From the NCBI RefSeq assembly GCF_030034735.1, contig NZ_CP125370.1, positions 3,596,001 through 3,660,000 on the forward strand: a stretch of DNA of 64,000 nucleotides. The letters run 5' to 3'. A program made the position numbers and the translations under genes. The stretch's first letter is position 1; each line of letters starts with the position of its first letter. The notes beneath the pieces were generated by a model. The model searched no databases, was not told the DNA's origin, and saw only the letters and a list, made by a program, of their open reading frames with translations. Shown here piece after piece: positions 7,319-18,143 of the stretch. This stretch comes from Paenibacillus sp. RC334. GTDB lineage: Bacteria > Bacillota > Bacilli > Paenibacillales > Paenibacillaceae.

Positions 7319-10300
7319 TTAGTGGCTCAAAACCGGCATGGATTCGGATGTAAAGTTAATCGTCTCCAGCATTCTCAGCAAAGCGCGTACGGTATCCAGC
7401 GAGGTCATGCAGACGATGCCGTTCTCAACCGCTTCACGGCGGATACGGAATCCATCACGCTCTGGCGTTTTCCCCTTGGTCAGCGTATTAAAGACGAAGT
7501 TGGCTTCACCCGTGCGGATCATATCCAGGATGTTCGGGGTACCCTCGCTCAGCTTGTTGATCGTCTTCACTGGAATGTTAGCCTGCTCCAGCGCAGCTGC
7601 CGTTCCACCTGTTGCAATAATTTTGTAGCCCAGTCTGTAAAAGCCCTGCATCAGCTCGACTGCTTCTTCTTTGTCCTTATCCGCCACCGTGATGATGATC
7701 GCTCCGGTAGATGGGATTTTCATACCAGCACCCACGAGTCCTTTGTACAGCGCTTTGGCGTACTGAATGTCGCGTCCCATCACTTCACCCGTCGATTTCA
7801 TTTCCGGCCCCAGTGTCGGCTCTACACGGCGCAGCTTGGCAAAAGAGAATACCGGAACCTTGACCGAGACATAATTACTTTCAGGCCATAGCCCTTCTGT
7901 ATAGCCCGCATCCTTGAGCTTGCCGCCCAAAATGGCCTGTGTTGCCAGATTCGCCATCGGGATATTCGTGACTTTGCTCAGGAAAGGAACCGTCCGCGAG
8001 GAACGCGGGTTGACCTCGATCACATACACCTCATCTTGATGAATGACGAACTGGATGTTTACCAGACCAATCGTTTTCAATTCCTTGGCGATGCTGATCG
8101 TGATTTCCACGATTTTTTGCTTCAACTCGTCGGACAAGTGCTGCGGCGGATACACCGCGATAGAGTCACCTGAGTGAACCCCAGCCCGTTCCACATGCTC
8201 CATAATGCCCGGCACCAGTACCGTATCGCCGTCACAGATGGCGTCAACCTCAACTTCTTTGCCCAGCATGTAACGATCGATCAGCACCGGGTGTTCAGGG
8301 TTGATTTTAACGGCTTCTTCCATGTAGCGCAGCAATTCCGCATCGGAGTATACAATCTCCATCGCACGTCCGCCGAGGACGTAGGATGGACGCACCAGCA
8401 CCGGGTAGCCCAGCGCCTGCGCAGTTCCTACCGCTTCATCTACCGAGATGACCGTGTTGCCTTTAGGCTGTGCAATAGCCAGACGTGATAGCAACCGCTC
8501 AAACTTTTTCCGATCTTCCGCTTCGTCGATACTTTCCAGACTCGTACCCAAAATGTTCACGCCTGCCGCACTAAGCGGAGCAGCGAGATTAATGGCCGTT
8601 TGACCGCCGAACTGGACGATAACGCCAATCGGTTTTTCCTGCTCGATGACATTCATAACATCCTCGAAGAAAAGCGGCTCAAAGTAGAGACGGTCGGATG
8701 TGTTAAAATCCGTAGATACCGTTTCTGGGTTGTTATTGATAATTACTGCTTCGTAGCCCGCTTTTTGAATGGCCCATACCGCATGTACAGTGGAGTAATC
8801 AAATTCAATCCCTTGCCCGATCCGAATCGGCCCGGAGCCGAGCACGATGACTTTCTCTTTATTGGATGGAATCACTTCGTTTTCCACCTCATAAGAGGAG
8901 TAGTAGTACGGCGTTGTAGCTTCAAACTCGGCTGCGCATGTATCTACCATTTTATAGACCGGGCGCAGGTTGTGACTCAGACGGAACTCACGTACCTCGC
9001 GCTCGGTTGTCATGCTGCCACCCGGTTGGCCCAGACTGCGAACCTCGGCGATGGAGCGGTCCGTAAAGCCATTACGTTTGGCCTGATAGAGTGTTTCGTA
9101 GGTCAGTTCAGACTCTTCAGCCATTTTAGCTTCGAACTTGACGATGCCCTCTACCTTGTCAAGGAACCACCAGTCAATTTTCGTTAAATCCTGAATTTCC
9201 TGCTGCTCCCAGCCACGACGGAATGCCTCAGCTACCAGGAACAAGCGCTCATCATCTGCTTTAATCAGGCGCTCCGTGAGCACCTCATCCGACAGTTGAT
9301 CGGCTCCCTTAAGATGCAGACGGTGTACACCGATTTCCAGCGACCGTACCGCTTTGTGGATGGACTCTTCGAACGTGCGACCGATAGCCATCACTTCGCC
9401 AGTTGCTTTCATTTGCGTGCCCAGCTTGCGATTGGCAGAAATGAATTTATCGAACGGCCAGCGCGGTATTTTGCTCACGATGTAATCCAGTGTCGGCTCA
9501 AAGCAAGCATACGTTTGTCCCGTTACCGGGTTCACGATTTCATCCAGCGTGTAGCCCAGCGCGATTTTGGCAGCCATTTTGGCAATTGGATATCCAGTCG
9601 CCTTGGATGCCAGCGCTGAGGAACGACTCACCCGCGGATTTACTTCAATGACATAGTATTGATAGCTGTGTGGATCAAGCGCAAACTGCACATTACATCC
9701 GCCTTCAATATTGAGAGCGCGGATAATTTTCAGGGAAGCGGAGCGCAGCATCTGGTACTCTCGATCTGACAGCGTCTGACTCGGCGCTACAACGATACTG
9801 TCGCCAGTATGTACGCCGACCGGATCAAAGTTTTCCATGTTGCAGACAACGATACAGTTATCATTGCCGTCACGCATGACTTCATACTCGACTTCCTTCA
9901 TGCCTGCGATGCTCTTTTCCACCAAACATTGTCCAATTGGACTGTAACGCAAGCCAGAGCTTACCGTCTCACGCAGTTCTTCTTCGTTCACACAGATCCC
10001 GCCGCCTGTTCCACCCAGCGTATAAGCCGGGCGAACAATAATCGGATAACCGATTTCGTTAGCAAAATCCAGCGATTCCTCTAACGTTGTAACAATGACG
10101 CTCTGAGGTACAGGCTGTTCCAGCTCACGCATCAAATCGCGGAACAAGTCACGGTCTTCGGCTTTTTCAATCGAAGTCAGCTGTGTTCCCAGCAGCTTGA
10201 CGTTTTCACGCTCCAGCACTCCGGCACGAGCCAGCTCCACCGCCATATTCAGTCCTGTTTGTCCTCCCAGTGTAGGAAGCAGGCCATCCGGACGCTCTTG

Positions 10301-10537
10301 ACGGATAATTTGTGTTACAAAATCAAGTGTAATCGGCTCGATGTATACTTTGTCCGCCATGTTCGTGTCTGTCATGATGGTTGCCGGGTTACTGTTGATC
10401 AGCACTACCTCGACGCCTTCTTCTTTGAGCGCTTGACAGGCTTGTGTACCAGCGTAGTCGAATTCCGCAGCCTGACCAATCACGATAGGACCGGAACCAA
10501 TTACGAGTATTTTTTTAAGTTCTGTATTTTTCGGCAT
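7319..10537 (-). CDS. carB: Carbamoyl-phosphate synthase large subunit (pyrimidine-type)
   Basis: This 1072-residue enzyme makes carbamoyl phosphate from bicarbonate, ATP and ammonia supplied by the small subunit. Two homologous ATP-grasp halves are visible ([19 protein letters not shown] near residue 14; [19 protein letters not shown] near 560), each with the EVNPR motif. A C-terminal MGS-like domain (about 940-1072) is the usual allosteric site for UMP/PRPP. It sits 1 nt after carA and carries no frameshift. In Bacillus this copy is called pyrAB, and the pyr context supports the pyrimidine role. Confidence 0.97.
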   Translation of the reverse strand: MPKNTELKKILVIGSGPIVIGQAAEFDYAGTQACQALKEEGVEVVLINSNPATIMTDTNMADKVYIEPITLDFVTQIIRQERPDGLLPTLGGQTGLNMAVELARAGVLERENVKLLGTQLTSIEKAEDRDLFRDLMRELEQPVPQSVIVTTLEESLDFANEIGYPIIVRPAYTLGGTGGGICVNEEELRETVSSGLRYSPIGQCLVEKSIAGMKEVEYEVMRDGNDNCIVVCNMENFDPVGVHTGDSIVVAPSQTLSDREYQMLRSASLKIIRALNIEGGCNVQFALDPHSYQYYVIEVNPRVSRSSALASKATGYPIAKMAAKIALGYTLDEIVNPVTGQTYACFEPTLDYIVSKIPRWPFDKFISANRKLGTQMKATGEVMAIGRTFEESIHKAVRSLEIGVHRLHLKGADQLSDEVLTERLIKADDERLFLVAEAFRRGWEQQEIQDLTKIDWWFLDKVEGIVKFEAKMAEESELTYETLYQAKRNGFTDRSIAEVRSLGQPGGSMTTEREVREFRLSHNLRPVYKMVDTCAAEFEATTPYYYSSYEVENEVIPSNKEKVIVLGSGPIRIGQGIEFDYSTVHAVWAIQKAGYEAVIINNNPETVSTDFNTSDRLYFEPLFFEDVMNVIEQEKPIGVIVQFGGQTAINLAAPLSAAGVNILGTSLESIDEAEDRKKFERLLSRLAIAQPKGNTVISVDEAVGTAQALGYPVLVRPSYVLGGRAMEIVYSDAELLRYMEEAVKINPEHPVLIDRYMLGKEVEVDAICDGDTVLVPGIMEHVERAGVHSGDSIAVYPPQHLSDELKQKIVEITISIAKELKTIGLVNIQFVIHQDEVYVIEVNPRSSRTVPFLSKVTNIPMANLATQAILGGKLKDAGYTEGLWPESNYVSVKVPVFSFAKLRRVEPTLGPEMKSTGEVMGRDIQYAKALYKGLVGAGMKIPSTGAIIITVADKDKEEAVELMQGFYRLGYKIIATGGTAAALEQANIPVKTINKLSEGTPNILDMIRTGEANFVFNTLTKGKTPERDGFRIRREAVENGIVCMTSLDTVRALLRMLETINFTSESMPVLSH

Positions 10538-10538
10538 A

Positions 10539-11675
10539 TTAGCGCTCTCCTCTCACTGCGGCGGCGATAGCAGCCTGACGCGGTTGCTTTGGATGATTTC
10601 TTTTGTGCTCACGGATCATGTCCAGAAAGCGGTCAAACAAGTAGCCGTTATCGTAAGGTCCAGGCGCAGCCTCCGGATGATATTGCACCGAAAACGCGGG
10701 ATACTTGGTATGCTTAAGACCTTCAATCGTTTTATCGTTGTTATTAATATGCGTCACTTCAAGCTCGGTTCCTTTGATCGAACCCTCATTCACGGTGTAG
10801 CCGTGATTTTGTGAAGTGATGAAGCAGCGTCCGCTCTCCAGTTCCTTCACAGGATGGTTACCGCCACGATGACCGAATTTCAGTTTCTCCGTATCCGCTC
10901 CCGAAGCTAAGGCAAACAGCTGGTGTCCCAAGCAAATTCCGAAGATCGGATATTCCCCTAGCAGTTCAGCCACCGTGCGTACGGCATGCGGTACGTCTTT
11001 GGGATCTCCAGGGCCATTGGACAACTGAATTCCGTCCGGGTCCAAGCGGCGAATTTCCTCTGCCGTTGTATCATGCGGAACCACTACTACGTCGCAATCC
11101 CTTTTATTCAGTTCACGCAAGATACCGCTCTTAGCGCCATAGTCAATCAGTACGATTCGCTCCCCGTTGCCAGGGCTGCTATACGGATGAGGCGTTGAGG
11201 TCAATGGAACCTGATTACGCAGTTCTTCAATCGTCAGGTCAGCCATCATTTCTTTCAGTTCTTCCACAGGCTGAGTGCCCGTCGTCAAAATGCCCTTCAT
11301 CGTGCCGTGATGGCGAATAATCCGGGTAAGCATGCGGGTATCGATGTCGCTAATGCCAATGATGCCATATTCCTTCAGCAAATCGTCCACGCTGTATTGG
11401 GCACGCCAGTTACTTGGCACCGGCTCGTAACGTCGAACAGCAAAGCCATGCACATAAGGCCGTACCGATTCAAAGTCATCCCGAGTAATTCCGTAATTGC
11501 CAATCAGCGGGTAAGTCATCGTTACGATTTGTCCGCAATAAGAGGGATCGGTCAGCACCTCTTGGTAGCCTGTAATCCCTGTGTTGAAAACGACCTCGCC
11601 TGTTTTTTCACCGTCCGCACCAAATGCTGTGCCTGTAAACAGCGTGCCGTCCTGAAGCAACAATCTTGCCTGCAT
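10539..11675 (-). CDS. carA: Carbamoyl-phosphate synthase small subunit (glutaminase)
   Basis: It hydrolyses glutamine to feed ammonia to CarB. The N-terminal CPSase-specific domain starts [10 protein letters not shown]. The class I amidotransferase domain has the nucleophile Cys in [10 protein letters not shown] and the His/Glu pair in [10 protein letters not shown]. The length of 378 aa is standard for the family. Its spacing to carB (1 nt) implies stoichiometric co-translation. It equals pyrAA of B. subtilis. Confidence 0.97.
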   Translation of the reverse strand: MQARLLLQDGTLFTGTAFGADGEKTGEVVFNTGITGYQEVLTDPSYCGQIVTMTYPLIGNYGITRDDFESVRPYVHGFAVRRYEPVPSNWRAQYSVDDLLKEYGIIGISDIDTRMLTRIIRHHGTMKGILTTGTQPVEELKEMMADLTIEELRNQVPLTSTPHPYSSPGNGERIVLIDYGAKSGILRELNKRDCDVVVVPHDTTAEEIRRLDPDGIQLSNGPGDPKDVPHAVRTVAELLGEYPIFGICLGHQLFALASGADTEKLKFGHRGGNHPVKELESGRCFITSQNHGYTVNEGSIKGTELEVTHINNNDKTIEGLKHTKYPAFSVQYHPEAAPGPYDNGYLFDRFLDMIREHKRNHPKQPRQAAIAAAVRGER

Positions 11676-11736
11676 CCCGTCTCACTCCTCTGTATGATTT
11701 CCTGCTATAAGGTTCTATTTTTTTAGTGGTTTATAT

Positions 11737-13059
11737 TTATTTCACTTCGTCAGCAGACCATACCAGTCTGCCGTCTACCCAAGTTTTCACAGGCCAGCCT
11801 TTAAGTTTCCAGCCTGTAAAAGGAGTGTTGCGTCCTTTGCTGGCAAATGTTTGCGGATCAACCGCCTGCTCCTGCTCCAGATCAATCATGGTCAGGTCAG
11901 CGGGTGCTCCTTCTTCTAGACGCCCTGTGTCGAGGCGGAAGACACGTGCCGGGTCAGCAGTCATGCGCCGTACCAGAAAGTCGAGCGTCCATTGTCCAGT
12001 AGCTACAAATTTCGTGTACAGCAGCGGAAAAGCCGTTTCGAAGCCAACAATACCAAAAGGCGCCAGTTCCAATCCTTTTGCCTTCTCTTCTTCGCTGTGT
12101 GCCGCATGGTCGGTTACGATGATGTCGATCGTCCCGTCCTCCAGTCCCTCGATGCAGGCCTGCACATCACGCGGGGAGCGCAGCGGAGGATTCATTTTCC
12201 AATTCGCGTCCAGCCCCGGAATGTCTTCATCCGACAATACCAAATGGTGGGGACATACCTCAGCCGTTACCTTGATGCCAAAAGATTTCGCGTGGCGGAT
12301 CAACCGCACTGACTGCTCCGTGCTAACATGGCATACATGATAGTGTGCCCCGGTTGCCTCGGATAGTAAAATGTCCCGTCCGACGTGAATCGCTTCGGAT
12401 TCGTTCGGAATGCCTTTAAGTCCGTGACGCTTGGCAAATTCGCCGTCTGTCACCGCTGCTCCTTCAACAAGCGTGTTATCTTCGCAGTGAGCAATAACCG
12501 GCATATCCAGCGCTTTGGCCCGCGCCATGGCGTCCTTCATCATTTGCGCGCTTTGCACTCCGACACCGTCGTCAGTAAAACCAATTGCGCCTGCTGCTTT
12601 GAGCGCTTCAAAGTCCGTCAGCTCCCGTCCCAGCTCGTTTTTCGTAATGGCTGCGTAAGGAAGTACCTTGGCAAGCCCGGTGTCCTGCCCCTTTTTCAGT
12701 ACCAGCTGAACCGTATCCGCATTGTCTGTCACCGGGCGTGTGTTCGGCATGCAGGCAATCGTCGTAAATCCACCTTTCACCGCCGCACGGCTGCCCGTTT
12801 CAATCGTTTCTTTATATTCAAAGCCAGGTTCTCTCAGATGCACATGCATGTCGATCAAACCGGGAATTACCAGCTTGCCTTGGGCATCGATTTTTTCGAC
12901 TTGGCTCTCCTGCTCGGATGTCCCTTCTTCCACGAGTAGACTAACTCCAGCGTCCGCATTTACGATTGCTAGGATTTTTCCGTCCGCGATCAGAATAGAT
13001 TTCAGTTCAGCTTCGCCCTGCTCGTTCAATACGCTTGCGTTCATAATTAATTGGTTCAT
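11737..13059 (-). CDS. pyrC: Dihydroorotase (class I)
   Basis: It cyclises carbamoyl-aspartate to dihydroorotate. Metal ligands are visible as HVHLREPG near residue 70, later His residues in VIAHCED and CHVSTEQS, and TDHAAHS with the catalytic Asp. At 440 aa it is a typical class I bacterial enzyme. The 103-bp gap to pyrB holds no attenuator that I can see, unlike the extra attenuators of B. subtilis pyr. Confidence 0.97.
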   Translation of the reverse strand: MNQLIMNASVLNEQGEAELKSILIADGKILAIVNADAGVSLLVEEGTSEQESQVEKIDAQGKLVIPGLIDMHVHLREPGFEYKETIETGSRAAVKGGFTTIACMPNTRPVTDNADTVQLVLKKGQDTGLAKVLPYAAITKNELGRELTDFEALKAAGAIGFTDDGVGVQSAQMMKDAMARAKALDMPVIAHCEDNTLVEGAAVTDGEFAKRHGLKGIPNESEAIHVGRDILLSEATGAHYHVCHVSTEQSVRLIRHAKSFGIKVTAEVCPHHLVLSDEDIPGLDANWKMNPPLRSPRDVQACIEGLEDGTIDIIVTDHAAHSEEEKAKGLELAPFGIVGFETAFPLLYTKFVATGQWTLDFLVRRMTADPARVFRLDTGRLEEGAPADLTMIDLEQEQAVDPQTFASKGRNTPFTGWKLKGWPVKTWVDGRLVWSADEVK

Positions 13060-13162
13060 GTAAAAAGTTCCTCCGCTCAGGTTTTCTGCAACTTTAGCCG
13101 CTGCTTGTTATGCTTTGCTTTAACCGTTACCAATGCTAATTCCGTGATCCTGCTGACAGTTT

Positions 13163-14935
<1,773 letters not shown>

Positions 14936-14941
14936 ACAAGA

Positions 14942-14970
14942 AGTATGACAGATTGAAAATCACGTGTCAA
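14942..14970 (-). promoter_or_regulatory. Sigma-A promoter of the pyr operon
   Basis: TTGACA (14965-14970), a 17-bp spacer and CATACT (14942-14947) on the minus strand. The spacing is ideal and the position fits the attenuator leader. Confidence 0.82.
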
Positions 14971-15004
14971 CACCTGTTCAACCGGAGCCACCGGAAGCAC
15001 TTAA

Positions 15005-15033
15005 ATAATTATACAACTTTAATGTATAATTAT
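15005..15033. repeat. AT-rich 11-bp inverted repeat upstream of the pyr promoter
   Basis: ATAATTATACA (15005-15015), 7-nt loop, TGTATAATTAT (15023-15033). Each arm contains a TATAAT-like box, so it could be an operator or a second weak promoter. Confidence 0.5.
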
Positions 15034-15069
15034 CCATAGTTGTTTTTACATATACCATGCTCAATAACA

Positions 15070-15097
15070 AAAATAACCGCCAATCAGGCGGTTATGC
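15070..15097 (-). terminator. Terminator of the lspA-rluD transcript
   Basis: ATAACCGCC/GGCGGTTAT (15073-15081, 15087-15095), followed on the minus strand by TTTTTG. It insulates rluD from the pyr promoter. Confidence 0.88.
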
Positions 15098-15144
15098 TTA
15101 ATCATTATTCAGGTTTGTGAATATCAAATGCAATTTATCATTGT

Positions 15145-16116
15145 TTACCGACTGCGTAAGGATGCCAGTACATCTTCCATATCGGGAGGAATCGGTCTGC
15201 TGAACTCCATGTACTCTCCAGTGGTGGGATGCTTAAAGCCCAATACCGCGGCATGCAGTGCCTGACCGTCCATACGGACTCCTTTGCTACGTCCATACAT
15301 CGGATCACCGACCAACGGGTGCCCAATAAATTTCATATGCACACGGATTTGATGCGTGCGCCCTGTTTCCAGTTGAAGTTCCAGCAAGGTATAATCCCCC
15401 AAACGCTCAATCACGAGAAAATGGGTAACTGCATGCTTGCTGTTACGCTCTGTCACCGTGAACAATTTGCGATCCCCCGAATCACGCCCGATGGGAGCAT
15501 CTACCGTTCCCTGATCATGACTTAGATGGCCGTGAACCAGCGCTATATATTTACGAGTGACGCTGTGGTCCTTGAGCTGCGCTGCGAGCGAGGCGTGAGC
15601 CTGATCATTTTTGGCCGCCATCAGCAGTCCTGATGTATCCTTATCAATACGATGGACGATACCTGGACGCAATTCTCCGTTAATGCCGGAAAGATCATGA
15701 CAGTGGTACATGAGTGCGTTGACCAGTGTTCCCGAAGAGTGTCCCGGTGCAGGATGTACAACCAGACCACGTTGCTTGTTAATGACAATGACGTCCGAAT
15801 CCTCGTAAACAACATCCAGCGGAATATTTTCCGGTACAATATCTACACTCTCCGGCTCAGGTACGGATAATGAAATTCGATCACCTTCAGCCAGCTTGTA
15901 ATTCGCCTTGATCGCTGTCCCGTTCACCAGCACCCGACTGTTCCCGATCCACAATTGAATCTGGGAACGGGACACATCCCTCATTTCTTCGGCGATATAT
16001 TTGTCTATACGTGTTTTGGCATCCCCGGATTCCGCTGTCCATTCCAGAAATTCACCCTCCAGTTCGTCCTCATAAGACAAACCTGTGGCTTCGCCGTTTT
16101 CGTTTACTTCTTTCAT
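15145..16116 (-). CDS. rluD: RluD-family 23S rRNA pseudouridine synthase (YlyB-like)
   Basis: It isomerises uridines in large-subunit rRNA. A short acidic N-terminus precedes an S4 RNA-binding domain (RIDKYIAEEM...SRSQIQLWI), then the synthase domain with the catalytic motif HRIDKDTSGLL and the later TGRTHQIRVHM. I use ATG 16116 (MKEVNENGEA, 323 aa) with GAAGGGA upstream; it begins 1 nt after the lspA stop. A start at 16149 would run into lspA. The equivalent B. subtilis gene, ylyB, has the same position. Confidence 0.92.
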   Translation of the reverse strand: MKEVNENGEATGLSYEDELEGEFLEWTAESGDAKTRIDKYIAEEMRDVSRSQIQLWIGNSRVLVNGTAIKANYKLAEGDRISLSVPEPESVDIVPENIPLDVVYEDSDVIVINKQRGLVVHPAPGHSSGTLVNALMYHCHDLSGINGELRPGIVHRIDKDTSGLLMAAKNDQAHASLAAQLKDHSVTRKYIALVHGHLSHDQGTVDAPIGRDSGDRKLFTVTERNSKHAVTHFLVIERLGDYTLLELQLETGRTHQIRVHMKFIGHPLVGDPMYGRSKGVRMDGQALHAAVLGFKHPTTGEYMEFSRPIPPDMEDVLASLRSR

Positions 16117-16117
16117 G

Positions 16118-16609
16118 CTATGACTTCCCTTCAATGCTATCACTGCCATTACCTTTGTTCCGACGCGATTCCAATAATGTATCCAAAATAATCAGTGCTA
16201 CACCAATGACAATCGCCGAATCTGCCACATTAAAAATCGGAAACGTATAGCTTCCAAAATTGAATTGAGCAAAATCAACCACTTCCCCTGAAATAGCCCG
16301 ATCCAAAAAGTTACCGACCGCGCCTCCAAGTACCAAACTTAATGCAACTGGAAGCAATTTCTGCCCGGCCTTTACCGTTTTCCGCAAGTACCATATGATA
16401 CCGATCACCACCACAATCGTAATCACGATAAACAGCCAACGCTGGCCTTCCAAAATCCCAAAAGCGGCTCCCCGGTTACGATGGGACGTGATTAGAAAGA
16501 AATTGCCGATGACTGGTATCTGCTCGTACAATTCCATGCGCGTAGCCACCAAATATTTGACTCCCTGATCAATCAAAAAAATAATTAGCGCAATACCAAA
16601 ATAAATCAC
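16118..16609 (-). CDS. lspA: Lipoprotein signal peptidase (signal peptidase II)
   Basis: This membrane aspartic protease cleaves diacylated prolipoproteins before the lipobox Cys. The 163-residue protein has four hydrophobic segments and the conserved NRGAAFGI, GNFLDR and FNVADSAI motifs with the two catalytic Asp residues. OppA at 55162 in this window is one likely substrate. It is followed at once by rluD. Confidence 0.95.
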   Translation of the reverse strand: MIYFGIALIIFLIDQGVKYLVATRMELYEQIPVIGNFFLITSHRNRGAAFGILEGQRWLFIVITIVVVIGIIWYLRKTVKAGQKLLPVALSLVLGGAVGNFLDRAISGEVVDFAQFNFGSYTFPIFNVADSAIVIGVALIILDTLLESRRNKGNGSDSIEGKS

Positions 16610-16656
16610 AGTCCTTCGTCACTCCGATCTGCTTATATCCGTTGTCGAACCCATTT

Positions 16657-16686
16657 ATTGTAGCATAAGCCTTCTCAGATCGTCCA
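16657..16686 (-). promoter_or_regulatory. Probable extended -10 promoter of lspA-rluD
   Basis: TGCTACAAT (a TGn-extended -10, hexamer at 16657-16662) with TGGACG at 16681-16686, an 18-bp spacer. It lies about 50 bp before lspA. Confidence 0.5.
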
Positions 16687-16791
16687 CGAATCCCCAAGCT
16701 ATTGGGCCTGGATTACGAATGAAATCAACTCCAGCGCATTTGATCAGAATTTCCTATGTAAAAGAGGTCTTTCCGGTGCAAACTACAAGGA

Positions 16792-16821
16792 GCATAACCG
16801 ACAAAACGTACGCGCAGGTTA
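16792..16821 (+). promoter_or_regulatory. Candidate sigma-G promoter of the ylyA-like gene
   Basis: GCATA (16792-16796), an 18-bp spacer and CAGGTTA (16815-16821). The sigma-G consensus is gHATR-N17/18-CATNHTA, so there is one mismatch in the -10. The gene's B. subtilis counterpart is forespore-expressed. Confidence 0.35.
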
Positions 16822-16845
16822 AACCTAGAATAAGGAGTGGATTCC

Positions 16846-17574
16846 ATGTCCCCATTGACGGAGCAACAATTGCAGGGATTGCGTAACGAACTGCTGGAAC
16901 GTAAAAAGGAGATTGAACATCGTTTGCAGGACAACGATCATTATGGACTCGGCGATTCCCAACGCGATCAGACCGGCGAGCTTTCCCCTATTGATAATCA
17001 TCCAGGTGATTTGGCTACCGAAACGTATGAGCGAGCCAAGGACATTTCCCTATTGGAGCACGACGAATTTCAATTAGAACGTATCGAATCAGCCTTAATG
17101 GCAATGGATAAGGGAACCTATGGCATTTGTGTAGCCAGCGGCAAACCAATTCCTTATGAGCGTCTGCTAGCTGTTCCCTATACCATTTACTGCAAAGAAT
17201 ACAGCCCTGAAACGGAAGTTTCCAACCGACGCCCGGTGGAGGAGGAATTCCTCGCTCCCGCATTCGGCAGAACAAGTCTGGATGAGCGTGAAGATCAAAA
17301 CGGCTTTGACGGCGAGGACGCCTGGCAAATCGTTGAAAGCTGGGGTACATCGAATACACCTGCTATGGCCGAAAGTGGAGAAATTCATAGCTACGATGAT
17401 ATGGAAATTGAAGCCAACGATGATAATATGGGCTTCGTAGAGCCTTACGAAAGCTTTGTAGCCACAGACATATATGGAAAAAATATATCTGTTGTCCGCA
17501 GTTCCATTTATCAGCGTTATCTGGATGATGGCGAGGGCGAAGGTCTGCTGGATCCGGATACGCACGAAGAATAG
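16846..17574 (+). CDS. ylyA: DksA/TraR-family protein, YlyA/YteA type
   Basis: The 242-residue protein starts with a coiled coil (LTEQQLQGLRNELLERKKE) followed by the YteA-type conserved block GELSPIDNHPGDLATETYER and a degenerate zinc-finger region, TYGICVASGKPIPYERLLA. Only two of the usual four Cys remain (GIC and YCKEY). The tail is long and acidic. Such proteins bind RNA polymerase. In B. subtilis ylyA lies at this same place, between ileS and lspA, and is sporulation-linked, so the symbol rests on synteny. ATG 16846 has AAGGAG at 8 nt; a GTG at 16837 overlaps that site. It is one of few plus-strand genes here. Confidence 0.82.
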   Translation: MSPLTEQQLQGLRNELLERKKEIEHRLQDNDHYGLGDSQRDQTGELSPIDNHPGDLATETYERAKDISLLEHDEFQLERIESALMAMDKGTYGICVASGKPIPYERLLAVPYTIYCKEYSPETEVSNRRPVEEEFLAPAFGRTSLDEREDQNGFDGEDAWQIVESWGTSNTPAMAESGEIHSYDDMEIEANDDNMGFVEPYESFVATDIYGKNISVVRSSIYQRYLDDGEGEGLLDPDTHEE

Positions 17575-17605
17575 TTAAACCAAATCCTAACAGGTAAACA
17601 AGTAC

Positions 17606-18001
17606 CTAGTAGGTGTTTAGCTGCAGTTGTCGTTGCACAATCCGTACAATATCAGCAATATAATCACCGATGATCGGCAAATTCAGCGCTCCCAACACTT
17701 GCAACACATAGATAATGGTCGCCGCGAAAAAAGTAAATCCAAGCGCGATACCGAGCCCCCGAGACAGACCTGATATTAAGTTTAGCCATAGCAATCGCCA
17801 AGGCTTGTTGAGCAACAGGGCATAATCAGCAATGCGGCTGCGTTCCAGCTGCTGCGACACGGAACGCACCAGCTTTTCTACACGGCTTAGCTGGTCAGCC
17901 TGATCACCTGCTGTACCTAGATTTGTGACTACAGCCCCTGTACTTCCTCCGTTCATGCCTTGGCGGCTTCTGCCCTGTCTGCGCCTTGATCGTGCGGTCA
18001 T
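17606..18001 (-). CDS. DUF5665-type small membrane protein
   Basis: The 131-residue product starts at ATG 18001 behind AAAGGGGG (8 nt). It has a basic, low-complexity N-terminus (MTARSRRRQGRSRQGM), an amphipathic stretch, then LLLNKPWRLLWLNLISGLSR, a hydrophobic segment with a Gly-rich turn (GLGIALGF) and the C-terminal helix VLQVLGALNLPIIGDYIADI. The family is found across sporeforming Firmicutes; its function is unknown to me. It lies downstream of ileS beyond a hairpin and converges on the ylyA-like gene. The DUF assignment is from memory of the motif. Confidence 0.7.
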   Translation of the reverse strand: MTARSRRRQGRSRQGMNGGSTGAVVTNLGTAGDQADQLSRVEKLVRSVSQQLERSRIADYALLLNKPWRLLWLNLISGLSRGLGIALGFTFFAATIIYVLQVLGALNLPIIGDYIADIVRIVQRQLQLNTY

Positions 18002-18040
18002 GCACAATCCCCCTTTTCCCATACTGCCCTGAACGCAGCA

Positions 18041-18101
18041 AACGAGCCGAAGCATGTAACGGAGATCATCCATCCGTTTCCAATGCTTAGGCTCGTTTTT
18101 T
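18041..18101. terminator. Long hairpin after ileS
   Basis: AACGAGCC-GAAGCAT (18041-18055) pairs with ATGCTTAGGCTCGTT (18083-18097). A T run follows on the plus strand and only TTT follows on the minus strand, so strength for the ileS direction is uncertain. Confidence 0.6.
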
Positions 18102-18143
18102 ATATGCTGCCTGTTATTGTATTATGGGACAGGGGTCTTGTAA

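Noticed and set aside
7232..10570. Several plus-strand ORFs of 90-220 codons across carB
   Set aside because: All are antisense to an intact carB and lack starts with ribosome sites.
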